From contig NZ_JARZHG010000050.1 in the NCBI RefSeq assembly GCF_029946505.1, forward strand, positions 1 through 64,000: a DNA stretch of 64,000 bases, given 5' to 3'. The stretch is from Polyangium sp. y55x31 (GTDB lineage Bacteria > Myxococcota_A > Polyangia > Polyangiales > Polyangiaceae). The position numbers were made by a program, and so were the translations under genes. Below, in pieces: positions 46,175 through 54,266 of this stretch; positions within the stretch are counted from its first letter, which is position 1; each line of letters begins with the position of its first letter. The notes under the pieces were generated by a model. The model had not been told where the DNA came from. It searched no databases and worked only from the letters and a program-made list of their open reading frames with translations.

Positions 46175-47524
46175 TCAGCCCTTCCGCACCAAAAACCCCG
46201 CCACGAAATACCCATCCGTCCCCTGCACGTGCGGCAGGAGCCGGAAGCTCGTCGCCCCCTCGCCCAAGATCTCCCGCGAAAGCTCTGCCTCGATCGGCAG
46301 TTTTTCCAGCCGAACCCCCGCTCCCGACGGCTCCCCCACGAGCCGCTCGACCACCTCTTCGGCCTCCTCCCGCAGCACGCTGCACACCGCGAAAACCAGC
46401 CGACCCCCGTCCTTCACCCGCGTCGCCGCGTTCCGCACGATCGCAGTCTGCAGCTCCGACAAACGTTTCACGTCCTCCGCCGTCCGCCTGAGCGTGATCT
46501 CCGGCCGCCTCCGCAGCGTCCCCACGCCCGAGCATGGCGCGTCCACCAGCACCCGATCGTAATCCTCGGGCACCTCTGCGAACGCCCCCGTCCGCGCCGC
46601 CCAGTCGACCGCGTACGCCGCCCGCGCACCTCGCCCCGCAGGACCTTCCTTCAATCGTTCGAGCTTCGCCGCGTACAGATCCGCCGCGTCCACGGCGCCC
46701 TCGGGCCCCACCTCGTCCGCGAGCAGCCACGTCTTGTTTCCGCGACCCGCGCAGGCGTCGAGCACCCGCTCGCCCCGCCGCGCCCCGAGCGCGAGCGCCA
46801 CCACCTGCGCCCCTTCCTCCTGCACGATCCACGCCTTCCCCGCGCCCGGCAATCGCCGCACGTCCCCGGCGCCGCGTACCAGGATCGCCCGCGGCGAGGC
46901 GTGCCCCTCCTCGAATGTACCTTCCGGACAAACCTCACGCAATCGCGCGATCCACGCCGCCCGATCCTCCGACAGCGCGAGCGACAAACCGAGCGGCGGC
47001 GGTACCGGCCCCGCGGCGAGATATGCCTCCGCCGCGCTCCGCCCGAGCGATCGCCGCAGCGATCCCCGGAGCCACCCGGGCGCCGACGCGCTCGCCGCCT
47101 CCACCAGCGACGGCCGCCCCTTCGCCTCGACCTCCGCCGACAGCTTCCGCAAAATCGCATTCGCGAACGACCCCGTCCGCACGTCCCCTTCCGAGCGGAT
47201 CGCCCCCACCGCCTCGTTCACCGCGGCGAACGCCGGCACCCGATCCAGAAAGCAGATCGTATATGCCGCCATGAGCACGTGCGCCCGCGCGATCGGCGAC
47301 GGCAGGTCGAGCTTGCCTTTTGGCGTCAATGCCGAAAGCCTCGCGACGAGCGCCGCTTCCGTCCGCAAAACCCCGTACACGAGCTCGGTCGCGAGCCCCG
47401 CGTCGCGTGGATCCATTCCGGAATGCCGCCCGAGCTCGGCGTCGAGCGCCGCCGCCGCGAACGCCTCCGTGCTCCACACCCGCGCGAGCACCCGGGCCGC
47501 GATGATCCTCGCCTCGCTAATCAA
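46175..47524 (-). CDS. rsmB: 16S rRNA (cytosine-967-C5)-methyltransferase RsmB
   Basis: RsmB methylates C967 of 16S rRNA. The 449-residue protein has an N-terminal NusB-like RNA-binding domain (ARIIAARVLARVW) and a Rossmann methyltransferase: VLDACAGRGNKTWLLA (SAM), DRVLVDAPCSGVGTLRRRPE, and the second catalytic Cys in LVFAVCSVLREEAEEVV. Both cysteines of the two-Cys mechanism are thus present. The start codon is TTG at 47524, with GAGGGAG four bases upstream and overlapping the stop of the rseP gene by 8 bases, so translation is coupled. Its ATG-less start is well supported by that site. Confidence 0.9.
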   Translation of the reverse strand: MISEARIIAARVLARVWSTEAFAAAALDAELGRHSGMDPRDAGLATELVYGVLRTEAALVARLSALTPKGKLDLPSPIARAHVLMAAYTICFLDRVPAFAAVNEAVGAIRSEGDVRTGSFANAILRKLSAEVEAKGRPSLVEAASASAPGWLRGSLRRSLGRSAAEAYLAAGPVPPPLGLSLALSEDRAAWIARLREVCPEGTFEEGHASPRAILVRGAGDVRRLPGAGKAWIVQEEGAQVVALALGARRGERVLDACAGRGNKTWLLADEVGPEGAVDAADLYAAKLERLKEGPAGRGARAAYAVDWAARTGAFAEVPEDYDRVLVDAPCSGVGTLRRRPEITLRRTAEDVKRLSELQTAIVRNAATRVKDGGRLVFAVCSVLREEAEEVVERLVGEPSGAGVRLEKLPIEAELSREILGEGATSFRLLPHVQGTDGYFVAGFLVRKG

Positions 47525-49190
47525 CGAGCTCCCTCAACTGTCCTTGGATCACGTCCCACCGCCGCTCCACGTCATTCTTGAACGCCACCCCCATCAATGC
47601 AAAGAGCACGAGCAGGCCCACGAGGCTCGCGATCTCCCGCACCCGGAGCGGCAGAGGCCGGCGCGATACCGCCTCGAACAGGAAAAACAGGAGATGACCG
47701 CCGTCGAGCACCGGGATCGGCAGCAGGTTCACGAGCCCGAGGTTGATGGAAATCACGGCCATCGCCCACACGAAGTAGGAGACGCCCTTCGAGCCCTCCT
47801 CGCCGACCACGTCGTACACCGTAATGGGCCCGCCGAGCGTCGAGATGCTCACCTTGCCCTCGACGATCCGCACGATCCCCACCACGATGAACCGGATCAC
47901 GTCGTACGTCTCGTCGAGCGCGCTCCGCAGCGCGAACGGCAAGAGCGACGCGTGCTCCACGTACGCCTCCGGCACCACCGGCGACCAGTTCGACGCACGC
48001 ACGAAATACCGCGGCCGGTGCTGCCCGTATTCGTCGATCCAATCCTCGCGCCGCAGGAGAATCGTCCCGCTCTTCTTCACGCCGCCGCGGAGCCACGTCA
48101 CCATGTGCGGCCGATCCGGCGCCACGAGCAGCCGTTCGAGGAACGTCGCCCAGGCCGTCACCGCTGCCTGGTCCACCTCCACGATGCGATCCCCCGGCCG
48201 CATGTCGGCGTTCCATTCGGCCGAACCCTCGGCCACGTCGAATACGTAGAGGTCCGCGGATTCGAGCCCCGTCCGCTCCTCCAGATCGCCGTGCCCGTTC
48301 GCCTCCGGCGTCAGCGCCGCCACGCCCGACTCGTACACGGCCATGTCCGCGAGCCCGCCGAATGCGCGCGGCACCTTCACGGGCCGCAAATACGTCACCG
48401 GCACTGTCTCGCCGTGGTTCTCCGACAGCGCCGCTTCGAGATCGGCGAACGTCTTCACCGGCCGGCCTCGAACCTCGGTCACGAGGTCGAACGTCCGGAG
48501 CCCCGCGCGATACGCAGGCGAATCCGGCCGCGAGATGCCCACGACGGCCGCGGGCCGGCTCGGCTTGATGCCGATTTCGCCGACCTTCTCCACGATGTCG
48601 AGCGGCTTCCGGACGACCTTCTCCTCCGGCACCACCACGACCTCGACGTGCTCGTTGTTGCGGAACACCTTGAGCCGCAGCTCTTTGCCGGGGCTCCCGC
48701 CGATGATCCGCGCGAGCTCGGCGAACGTCGAGATTCGCTCGCCGTCCACCTCGAGCACGCGATCACCCGGCACGAGTTTTCCCTCCGCGGGGTGTCCGGG
48801 CAAAACGAAGCCGACCGTGGGCGGCGAGAATCGCGTCTCCCCGACGAAAACGGAGAAATACAGGAGGACCGGGAACAGGATGTTCATCGCCGGGCCCGCG
48901 ATGACGATGATCACCCGTTTCCAGAGCGCCTGCGCCTCGAACGTACGCTTGCGATCCTCGGGCAGCACCGGCTCCTGCCGGTTCTCCTCGAGCATCTTCA
49001 CGAAGCCGCCGAGGGGCAAGAGCCCCACGCAATACTCCGTCTCTCGTCCTCGAAACCGGAGCACCTTCGGCCCGAAACCCATCGAGAACGTGAGCACCTT
49101 CACGCCGAAGATCTTCGCCCACACGAAGTGGCCGAGCTCGTGCACGAAGATCAGCACGGAGCAGAGAAGCGCGAAGTAGAGCAGATCCAC
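47517..49190 (-). CDS. rseP: Site-2 metalloprotease RseP (M50, RIP)
   Basis: RseP cuts substrates inside the inner membrane, classically the anti-sigma factor RseA after a first cleavage. The 557-residue protein has the zinc motif HELGH (17-21) in the first helix, LPLGGFVKMLE, PDZ modules (about 125-330, with GHPAEGKLVPGDRVLEVDGER and DSPAYRAGL), and the third-ligand motif NLLPIPVLDGGH (488-499) near the C-terminus. It is about 100 residues longer than E. coli RseP, the extra length lying in the periplasmic part (EEWNADMRPGDRIVEVD adds a third PDZ-like unit). rsmB overlaps downstream. No sigma factor or anti-sigma gene is adjacent. Confidence 0.93.
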   Translation of the reverse strand: MDLLYFALLCSVLIFVHELGHFVWAKIFGVKVLTFSMGFGPKVLRFRGRETEYCVGLLPLGGFVKMLEENRQEPVLPEDRKRTFEAQALWKRVIIVIAGPAMNILFPVLLYFSVFVGETRFSPPTVGFVLPGHPAEGKLVPGDRVLEVDGERISTFAELARIIGGSPGKELRLKVFRNNEHVEVVVVPEEKVVRKPLDIVEKVGEIGIKPSRPAAVVGISRPDSPAYRAGLRTFDLVTEVRGRPVKTFADLEAALSENHGETVPVTYLRPVKVPRAFGGLADMAVYESGVAALTPEANGHGDLEERTGLESADLYVFDVAEGSAEWNADMRPGDRIVEVDQAAVTAWATFLERLLVAPDRPHMVTWLRGGVKKSGTILLRREDWIDEYGQHRPRYFVRASNWSPVVPEAYVEHASLLPFALRSALDETYDVIRFIVVGIVRIVEGKVSISTLGGPITVYDVVGEEGSKGVSYFVWAMAVISINLGLVNLLPIPVLDGGHLLFFLFEAVSRRPLPLRVREIASLVGLLVLFALMGVAFKNDVERRWDVIQGQLRELVD

Positions 49191-49326
49191 GGCTGGCGTA
49201 TCTCTACGCGAGATCCCGCCGGGGCGCCAAGGACAAAACCGCGCCCGGGACGCTCTTTCCGCTCACACCGGGCCCCCATTTGCCCGGCCGACACCGCCGT
49301 GCAATCGTTGGCCCGGGGGATTCGTC

Positions 49327-50640
49327 TTGCGCCTGCTCATCGTCTCGTACGCTTTTCCGCCCGTCGGCGGCGTCGCCGTCCAGCGCGTCACCAAGTTCGC
49401 CAAGTACCTTCCTTCGTGCGGCGTCGAGACCACCGTGCTCACGGCGGAAAACCCGTCCGTCCCCATCCGGGACGAGAGCTTGCTCCGCGATGTCCCGGCC
49501 GAAGTGAAGGTCGTCCGCGTCCGGACCCTCGAACCGAGCTACGAAAAAAAGGCCGCCGTCTGGCGCGGCGCCGCCTCGAAAGGCCGCTTCTCGGGGGCGC
49601 GCCGCGTCCTCGCGCGCCTCGCCTCCGCCGCGCTCGTCCCGGACCCGCAAATCTTGTGGCTCCCCGCGGCCGCCGCCGCGATTCGCCGCCTCTCGGCGAA
49701 CGTCGACGTCGTCCTCGTCAGCGGCCCGCCGTTTTCGCCCTTTTTGCTCGGCCCGCTCGCGCGCGTCCCGTTCGTCCTCGATTATCGCGACGAATGGCGT
49801 ACCGCGGCCACCTACGAAATGCACGGCGGCCCGCTCCTCGCGCGTGCGATCGACACGATCGAGCCGGCGCTCGTCCGTCGCGCCGCGCGTATCCTCACGG
49901 TCACCGAGGACTTCCGCCAGAACCTGCTCGCGCGTTATCGCGACCTCGACCCGAGCCGCGTCGTCACGCTGACGAACGGCTACGATCCCGACGATTTCGC
50001 GCACATCCTCGACGCGCCTCCGCCGCGGACCTACGCGCCCGGCCGCAAGCTCGTCGCGACCTATGCGGGCACGACCTTCTGGCATACCTCGCCGCGTGGC
50101 CTCTTCGCGGGCTTGCGCCTCCTCGCGGAGCGCGCGCCGACGCTCGCGGACCTCTTCGACATTCGATTCGTCGGCCGCGTCGTCGATACCGAGCGCGTCG
50201 TCTTCGAGCAGAATTCGCTCCCGATGGTCCGCCACCTCGGGTTTCGCCCGCACGACGAGGCGCTCTCGCTCCTCGCGGAGAGCCACCTCGCGCTCGTCAT
50301 CGTCGACGACATCCCGGGCAATGCTGCCATTTACCCTGGGAAGATCTTCGACATCATGGCGGTCGGCCGGCCTTGCCTCGCGCTCGCGCCCGAGGGCGCG
50401 CTCTCGCGCCTCGTCGAGCGACATCGCCTCGGCCTCGTCGTGCACCCGCGCGAGCCTGCCGCCATTGCCGAGGCGCTCGAACGTATTGCGCGCTCGTTCC
50501 AGCGCGGCGAGCCGCTCCTTCCCGCGCAGCCCGTGGGCCTCGAACCTTTCCACCGCCGCGCCATCGCCGGCCGCCTGGCCGAGCTGCTCCGCGACATCGT
50601 GGGTTCGCAAGGACAAACGAGGGCACCTTCGGCCGCCTAA
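49327..50640 (+). CDS. Glycosyltransferase family 4-like, envelope or exopolysaccharide
   Basis: The 437-residue protein is a GT-B enzyme with the typical start MRLLIVSYAFPPVGGVAVQR, PFVLDYRDEWRT, TNGYDPDDF and a donor-binding region (KIFDIMAVGRPCLALAPEG). The glutamate EX7E-like pattern is partial. It starts on TTG at 49327 with GGGGGA upstream. Sugar donor and acceptor are unknown. It is convergent with the alpha/beta hydrolase gene, the stops overlapping at 50637-50640. Confidence 0.88.
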   Translation: MRLLIVSYAFPPVGGVAVQRVTKFAKYLPSCGVETTVLTAENPSVPIRDESLLRDVPAEVKVVRVRTLEPSYEKKAAVWRGAASKGRFSGARRVLARLASAALVPDPQILWLPAAAAAIRRLSANVDVVLVSGPPFSPFLLGPLARVPFVLDYRDEWRTAATYEMHGGPLLARAIDTIEPALVRRAARILTVTEDFRQNLLARYRDLDPSRVVTLTNGYDPDDFAHILDAPPPRTYAPGRKLVATYAGTTFWHTSPRGLFAGLRLLAERAPTLADLFDIRFVGRVVDTERVVFEQNSLPMVRHLGFRPHDEALSLLAESHLALVIVDDIPGNAAIYPGKIFDIMAVGRPCLALAPEGALSRLVERHRLGLVVHPREPAAIAEALERIARSFQRGEPLLPAQPVGLEPFHRRAIAGRLAELLRDIVGSQGQTRAPSAA

Positions 50641-51374
50641 CGAGCGGACGAGGCGATCCTTTCGAGCACCGCGGCCAGCTCCTTCGGGTGGCTGATCATG
50701 GGGAAAAGCCCCGTCGCGATCTCGTGAAACTCGAAGCCCTCCGCGCGCGCTTTTTCCACGAAGTGGGCGATCGGATCCGCCTTGAAGAACGCGATCAGAT
50801 CCTCGCGCGCCGTACCGAGCACGTAGGCCCGGGGCATCCGGGGCTCGCCATTCGCGAGCACGATCGGCTCTTCGAGGCATTTCATCGGATGCGGCGATAG
50901 CCTCGGCCCGACCCAGGCACGGTCCGCGGGGTCGTAGATGCCCATCGCCTCGAACGGAAACGGCGGCAAGAGCCGGGGTCCCTCCTTGTCCGACATATCA
51001 TCGAGCTTGCCGGCCGTCCCTCCGCCGAATGCGCCCATCGCATTGCGCCCGTTCGTCGGCACGTGCCCATTGACATACACGAGCCGCGCAATTCGCTCCG
51101 GCACCCGGTCCGCGACGCCCGTGATCACCATCCCGCCGTAGCTCTGCCCCACGAGGATCACGTCACGGAGATCCTCGTACACGAGCACGTTCGTGATGTC
51201 CTCGATGTGCGTCGACAGCCCGACCTCGGGGCCGAGCAGATGCGAGCGCTCGCCGATGCCCGTCAGCGTCGGCGTGAAGACCGTATGCCCTGCGCGTTCG
51301 AGCGTGGAAGCGACGCGCCGAAACCCCCATCCGCCGAGGAAGGGCCCGTGGACCAGGACGAACGTCGCCGTCAT
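50637..51374 (-). CDS. Alpha/beta hydrolase, salicylate-esterase-like
   Basis: The 245-residue protein has FVLVHGPFLGGWGF (oxyanion region), nucleophile elbow VGQSYGG with S78 and a C-terminal MISHPKEL histidine. Overall it resembles the EstC/methyl-esterase group of small cytoplasmic hydrolases. The ATG at 51374 overlaps the stop of the C-type lectin gene upstream (ATGA), so the two are coupled, though one product is exported and the other is not. The substrate is unknown. Confidence 0.87.
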   Translation of the reverse strand: MTATFVLVHGPFLGGWGFRRVASTLERAGHTVFTPTLTGIGERSHLLGPEVGLSTHIEDITNVLVYEDLRDVILVGQSYGGMVITGVADRVPERIARLVYVNGHVPTNGRNAMGAFGGGTAGKLDDMSDKEGPRLLPPFPFEAMGIYDPADRAWVGPRLSPHPMKCLEEPIVLANGEPRMPRAYVLGTAREDLIAFFKADPIAHFVEKARAEGFEFHEIATGLFPMISHPKELAAVLERIASSAR

Positions 51375-52402
51375 CGCGCCGCTTCCACCCTGGGTTTCTC
51401 GCACAAGCTCGCGCGTTTTTCCTGACAAGGGAGATCGTTCGCGCGCCCGTCGGCCGGGAGCCACTCCGCGCAATCCTCGTCGCCGAGGTTGTTCGGCTCT
51501 CCGCTCCGCCATGGGGGCGCGCCGACCGGCTCGCCCGAGGCCCACCGGAAATCGGCTTCTTTCGCCGCGTCCGAGAGCCCGATCCACATCGACCCGACGT
51601 CGATCTTCGCGCCGATCGCAGCAAAAAGTGCGTCGTTCTCCTCCGAGGAATCCATCATCGCGAGGTCTCCGCCGGATTGCACGCATCGCGCCTGCGCATT
51701 CTGCCACGTCGCGGCATCTTGCAAACAATACTCGCGTTTGCCGACGACGAGCCGCGCGCTCTCCGCGCACTTGAGCGCGCCTTTCGTCCCGGCGGGCGAT
51801 CGGCTCTCGCAGAGCGCCATGCGCGGCACGAAGCAATCGACGTCGTTCCACCGCCCGCTCCCGACGAGCCACGCGCCGCAGTTCTCCGAGCCTCCGTCGT
51901 TGTTCGGCTCGCCGCCGTTCCACGCGAAGAATCGCACGGGCTTCGCGTCGGGGCCGAGCCATCGCCCCTCCGTCGGCTCCACGAGCCCGAGCCATACGTT
52001 CTCACCCGTCACGGGCGACACGATCGCCGCGCGAATCGCCTGCGCTTCGGCCTCGGACGTGATCGACGCGAGGTGGCTGCCGTGCTCCTCGCAATGCCGC
52101 TCGGCCTCCGGCCAGGAACGCGGTTCGGTAAACACGCAATACGTGCCCGTCGCGATCACGATCTCCTTCCCCTTGCCACACGAAAACGGCGGAAGCGGCA
52201 GCGGCGTACCATCCGCCACTTCGAGCCTCGTTTTTTCGGGGGCGGATGCGGACGCGGACGCCGAGGGCGTCGCCGAAGCGGAAGCCGACGCCGCGCCGCG
52301 CGGCGTCAGCGCTTCATCGGGATTCGATACGATCGTCGGGCCTGGACCACAGGCGGCGAGGGCCAGCAAAACGACGGACCAGCACGAACCAGATCTCCGC
52401 AT
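51371..52402 (-). CDS. Lipoprotein with two C-type lectin-like domains
   Basis: The 343-residue protein begins with a lipoprotein signal (lipobox LAAC, C18) and an Ala/Ser-rich spacer. It then has two C-type lectin-like domains, about 75-200 and 210-335. The first has TYCVFTEPRSWPEAERHCEEHG, the sugar-binding triad EPN (GGEPNNDGGSENCG) and WND, the set that coordinates calcium and mannose-type sugars in animal lectins. The second has YCLQDAATWQNAQARC, GEPNNLGDEDC and AND in place of WND. Both retain the flanking cysteines. Such domains are unusual in bacteria but recur in myxobacteria. It is coupled to an alpha/beta hydrolase gene by ATGA. Confidence 0.9.
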   Translation of the reverse strand: MRRSGSCWSVVLLALAACGPGPTIVSNPDEALTPRGAASASASATPSASASASAPEKTRLEVADGTPLPLPPFSCGKGKEIVIATGTYCVFTEPRSWPEAERHCEEHGSHLASITSEAEAQAIRAAIVSPVTGENVWLGLVEPTEGRWLGPDAKPVRFFAWNGGEPNNDGGSENCGAWLVGSGRWNDVDCFVPRMALCESRSPAGTKGALKCAESARLVVGKREYCLQDAATWQNAQARCVQSGGDLAMMDSSEENDALFAAIGAKIDVGSMWIGLSDAAKEADFRWASGEPVGAPPWRSGEPNNLGDEDCAEWLPADGRANDLPCQEKRASLCEKPRVEAAR

Positions 52403-52444
52403 GCTCCGGATCGCATCAGTCCCCGGGCCTGCCTGTCAAGGCAT

Positions 52445-53749
52445 TCACGCGCCCTCGGCGCGCGCGAATCGCTTCGTGCCCACGGCCACCAGAATCCCGA
52501 GCAGCAGTGTCACCCCGGCGAACAGGAACTCCGGCTTCTCCGCGCCGGCGAGCAGCGCCACGGATCCCACAGCGCCCACGATCGGAATGATCTTGCCGCC
52601 CGGCACCCGAAACCCCTTCGATTCGCCCTCTTTTTTCCGCAACACCGGCACCGCGAGGCACGTGAACAGATACTGGATCACGATCGTGATGTTCGACATC
52701 CCCACGAGGCGCCGATAATCGAAGAAAAACGCGAGCGCCGCCGTGATGGCCGTCGTCCAGAAGATCGCCACGTGCGGCGTCCCCCAGCGCCCGTGGATCC
52801 GCGCGAGCGCCGTGGGCATGAGCCCGTGCGCCGCGATCGCCTGCGCATACCGCGGCGACCCGAGCGCGCTGCCCGCCGTGAATCCGCCGACCGAGAGCAG
52901 GCTGCCCGCGACCACGATCGCGCCGATCGTCGGCCCGATGAACCGCGCCGCATCGACGAGCGGCTGCCCCGACTCCTCGCCGATCTTCGGGTACATCCCG
53001 ACCAGCACCGCCTGCACCATGATGAAGAGCAGCGCCGAGATCGACAGCGCTCCGAGTGTCCCGACCGGCACGTTGCGCTGGGGATTTTGCGTCTCGCCCG
53101 CCGCGATCGGCGCGACCTCGAAACCCTGCAGCGGAAACAGCGCGAGATACACGCCTTGCCCCACGCCGAGCGCGCCGAGCGGAAGTTTGCCCCCGAGCCG
53201 CGACGGATCGAACAGCGAGATCGCCACCACGAGGAAACACAGGATTGCGCCGATCTTGCCGAGCGTCATCGCGTTCACGACCCACGCGCCCGGTTTTACC
53301 CCGAAATAATTCACCACCCCGAGCGCGACCACGACCGCCGCGGCGACCGCGGACCCCACGAGCGGCGCGCGGATCCCCACGAGCTCGACGAATAAGCTCG
53401 CGTTCGCCGCCCAGCTCACGAACGTGTTCGCCCAGCAAAACCAGCCGACGAGGAAGCCGGCCCGTTCGCCGAACGCATTGCGCGCATAGAGATACGTCCC
53501 GCCCGTGTCGACGTGCCTGCCCGAGAGCTCGGCGAAGCAGAGCGCCACCGGCATCAAGAGCAGCGCGCAGAGCGCGAAGGAGAGCGGGGAAAACCCGCCC
53601 ATCACCCGGTGCATGTCATCGGGCAGCGCGAACACGCCCGATCCCACCGTGGCGTTCACCCCGATGCAGAGGACGTCGAACAACGTGAGCCTGCGCCGCA
53701 GGGTGGGCGCCTGGGCCTGGGTCGAGTCGCCGAGGGCGGAGACGCTCAT
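52445..53749 (-). CDS. APC-superfamily amino acid permease
   Basis: The 434-residue protein has twelve hydrophobic segments. The first carries LCIGVNATVGSGVFALP, the helix-breaking substrate motif of APC transporters. PLQGFEVAPIAAGETQNPQRNVP is the sixth-helix signature, followed by cytoplasmic RKKEGESKGFRVPGG. It should be a proton- or exchange-driven amino acid transporter in the inner membrane; the substrate is not readable. It stands 42 bases after the lectin gene in the minus direction and shares its upstream region with the UGA-containing gene on the plus strand. Confidence 0.9.
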   Translation of the reverse strand: MSVSALGDSTQAQAPTLRRRLTLFDVLCIGVNATVGSGVFALPDDMHRVMGGFSPLSFALCALLLMPVALCFAELSGRHVDTGGTYLYARNAFGERAGFLVGWFCWANTFVSWAANASLFVELVGIRAPLVGSAVAAAVVVALGVVNYFGVKPGAWVVNAMTLGKIGAILCFLVVAISLFDPSRLGGKLPLGALGVGQGVYLALFPLQGFEVAPIAAGETQNPQRNVPVGTLGALSISALLFIMVQAVLVGMYPKIGEESGQPLVDAARFIGPTIGAIVVAGSLLSVGGFTAGSALGSPRYAQAIAAHGLMPTALARIHGRWGTPHVAIFWTTAITAALAFFFDYRRLVGMSNITIVIQYLFTCLAVPVLRKKEGESKGFRVPGGKIIPIVGAVGSVALLAGAEKPEFLFAGVTLLLGILVAVGTKRFARAEGA

Positions 53750-53845
53750 GATGCGGACCCCATGGCAGAGAGGAGACGACCGAAGCGGGCCAACAGTCTA
53801 GGATGCGCGGGCCGCGCGAAGCAACACCTTCGATCGCCGATCGGC

Positions 53846-53874
53846 TTGACGTTCCCGGTAAAACCCTGCATCGT
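53846..53874 (+). promoter_or_regulatory. Possible sigma-70 promoter for the ArsC-like selenoprotein gene
   Basis: TTGACG (53846-53851) is separated by exactly 17 bases from CATCGT (53869-53874). The -35 matches the consensus at five of six positions, the -10 at only three. A start near 53881 would give a leader of about 16 bases that still contains the GGAGG site (53884-53888). Weak, and not the only possibility. Confidence 0.35.
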
Positions 53875-53896
53875 GCGGGCAAAGGAGGAATCCGGC

Positions 53897-54256
53897 ATGA
53901 ACGAGCGAGCCGACTGGTATTATCACCGCAAGGGGTGAACCTCGTGCACCCGAGCGCGGGAGTTTCTCGCGCAAGAAAATGTGGTGATCGGGGAAATGGC
54001 CGACGCGGGCAAGCTCAAGCTCGCCGAGGAGGGCGCGCTCGCGCTCGCCCGGCAGGCCGAGCGGGTCGTCGCGGTGAAAGGGAAGAAGCGCGTCACGCTC
54101 GACATGCGCGCGCGCCCGCCCGATGAAGAGGTGCTCGGGGCCCTGCTCGGGCCGACGGGCGGCTTGCGGGCCCCGACGATGCGGGTAGGACAAACGCTCG
54201 TGGTGGGATTCGATCCCGAGGTTTACGCCGAGGTCCTCGGGCTCCGGAAGGGGTGA
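53897..54256 (+). CDS. ArsC/Spx-like thioredoxin-fold selenoprotein (in-frame TGA)
   Basis: Reading the TGA at 53936-53938 as selenocysteine gives one 119-residue protein: MNERADWYYHRKG-U-TSCTRAREFLAQ, then a helical section and a C-terminal RAPTMRVGQTLVVGFD that matches the cis-Pro and final strand of the ArsC/Spx fold. The UGA (codon 14) falls precisely where ArsC and Spx have their catalytic Cys, making a U-x-x-C redox motif (U14, C17). A consensus GGAGG lies 8 bases before the ATG. A candidate SECIS hairpin follows 15 bases after the UGA. Codon use is uniform on both sides. Known ArsC-family selenoproteins share this layout. Likely a thiol/selenol oxidoreductase or peroxide-handling protein; arsenate reduction is not implied. 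A standard-code caller sees two truncated ORFs. A nonsense-mutated pseudogene is the main alternative. Confidence 0.85.
53954..53972 (+). promoter_or_regulatory. Candidate bacterial SECIS hairpin after the UGA
   Basis: GCGCG (53954-53958) pairs with CGCGC (53968-53972); a two-G bulge and an AG/CU extension close a TTT loop at 53963-53965. The loop lies about 25 bases from the UGA, inside the 16-37 range usual for bacterial SECIS elements, and the apical GG fits the preference for G. It lies within the coding sequence, as bacterial SECIS elements do. A competing small stem (CTCG with CGAG, 53941-53954) exists. Confidence 0.5.
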
Positions 54257-54266
54257 GCGAGGAGGC

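Noticed and set aside
53513-53938. A plus-strand frame ending at 53938 as a separate gene
   Set aside because: It lies mostly antisense to the permease gene; only its last 14 codons are real, being the start of the UGA-containing ArsC-like gene.
53981-54256. A 91-residue protein starting at GTG 53981
   Set aside because: It lacks the catalytic motif and has no ribosome site; it is the downstream part of the UGA-containing gene, whose true start has GGAGG.
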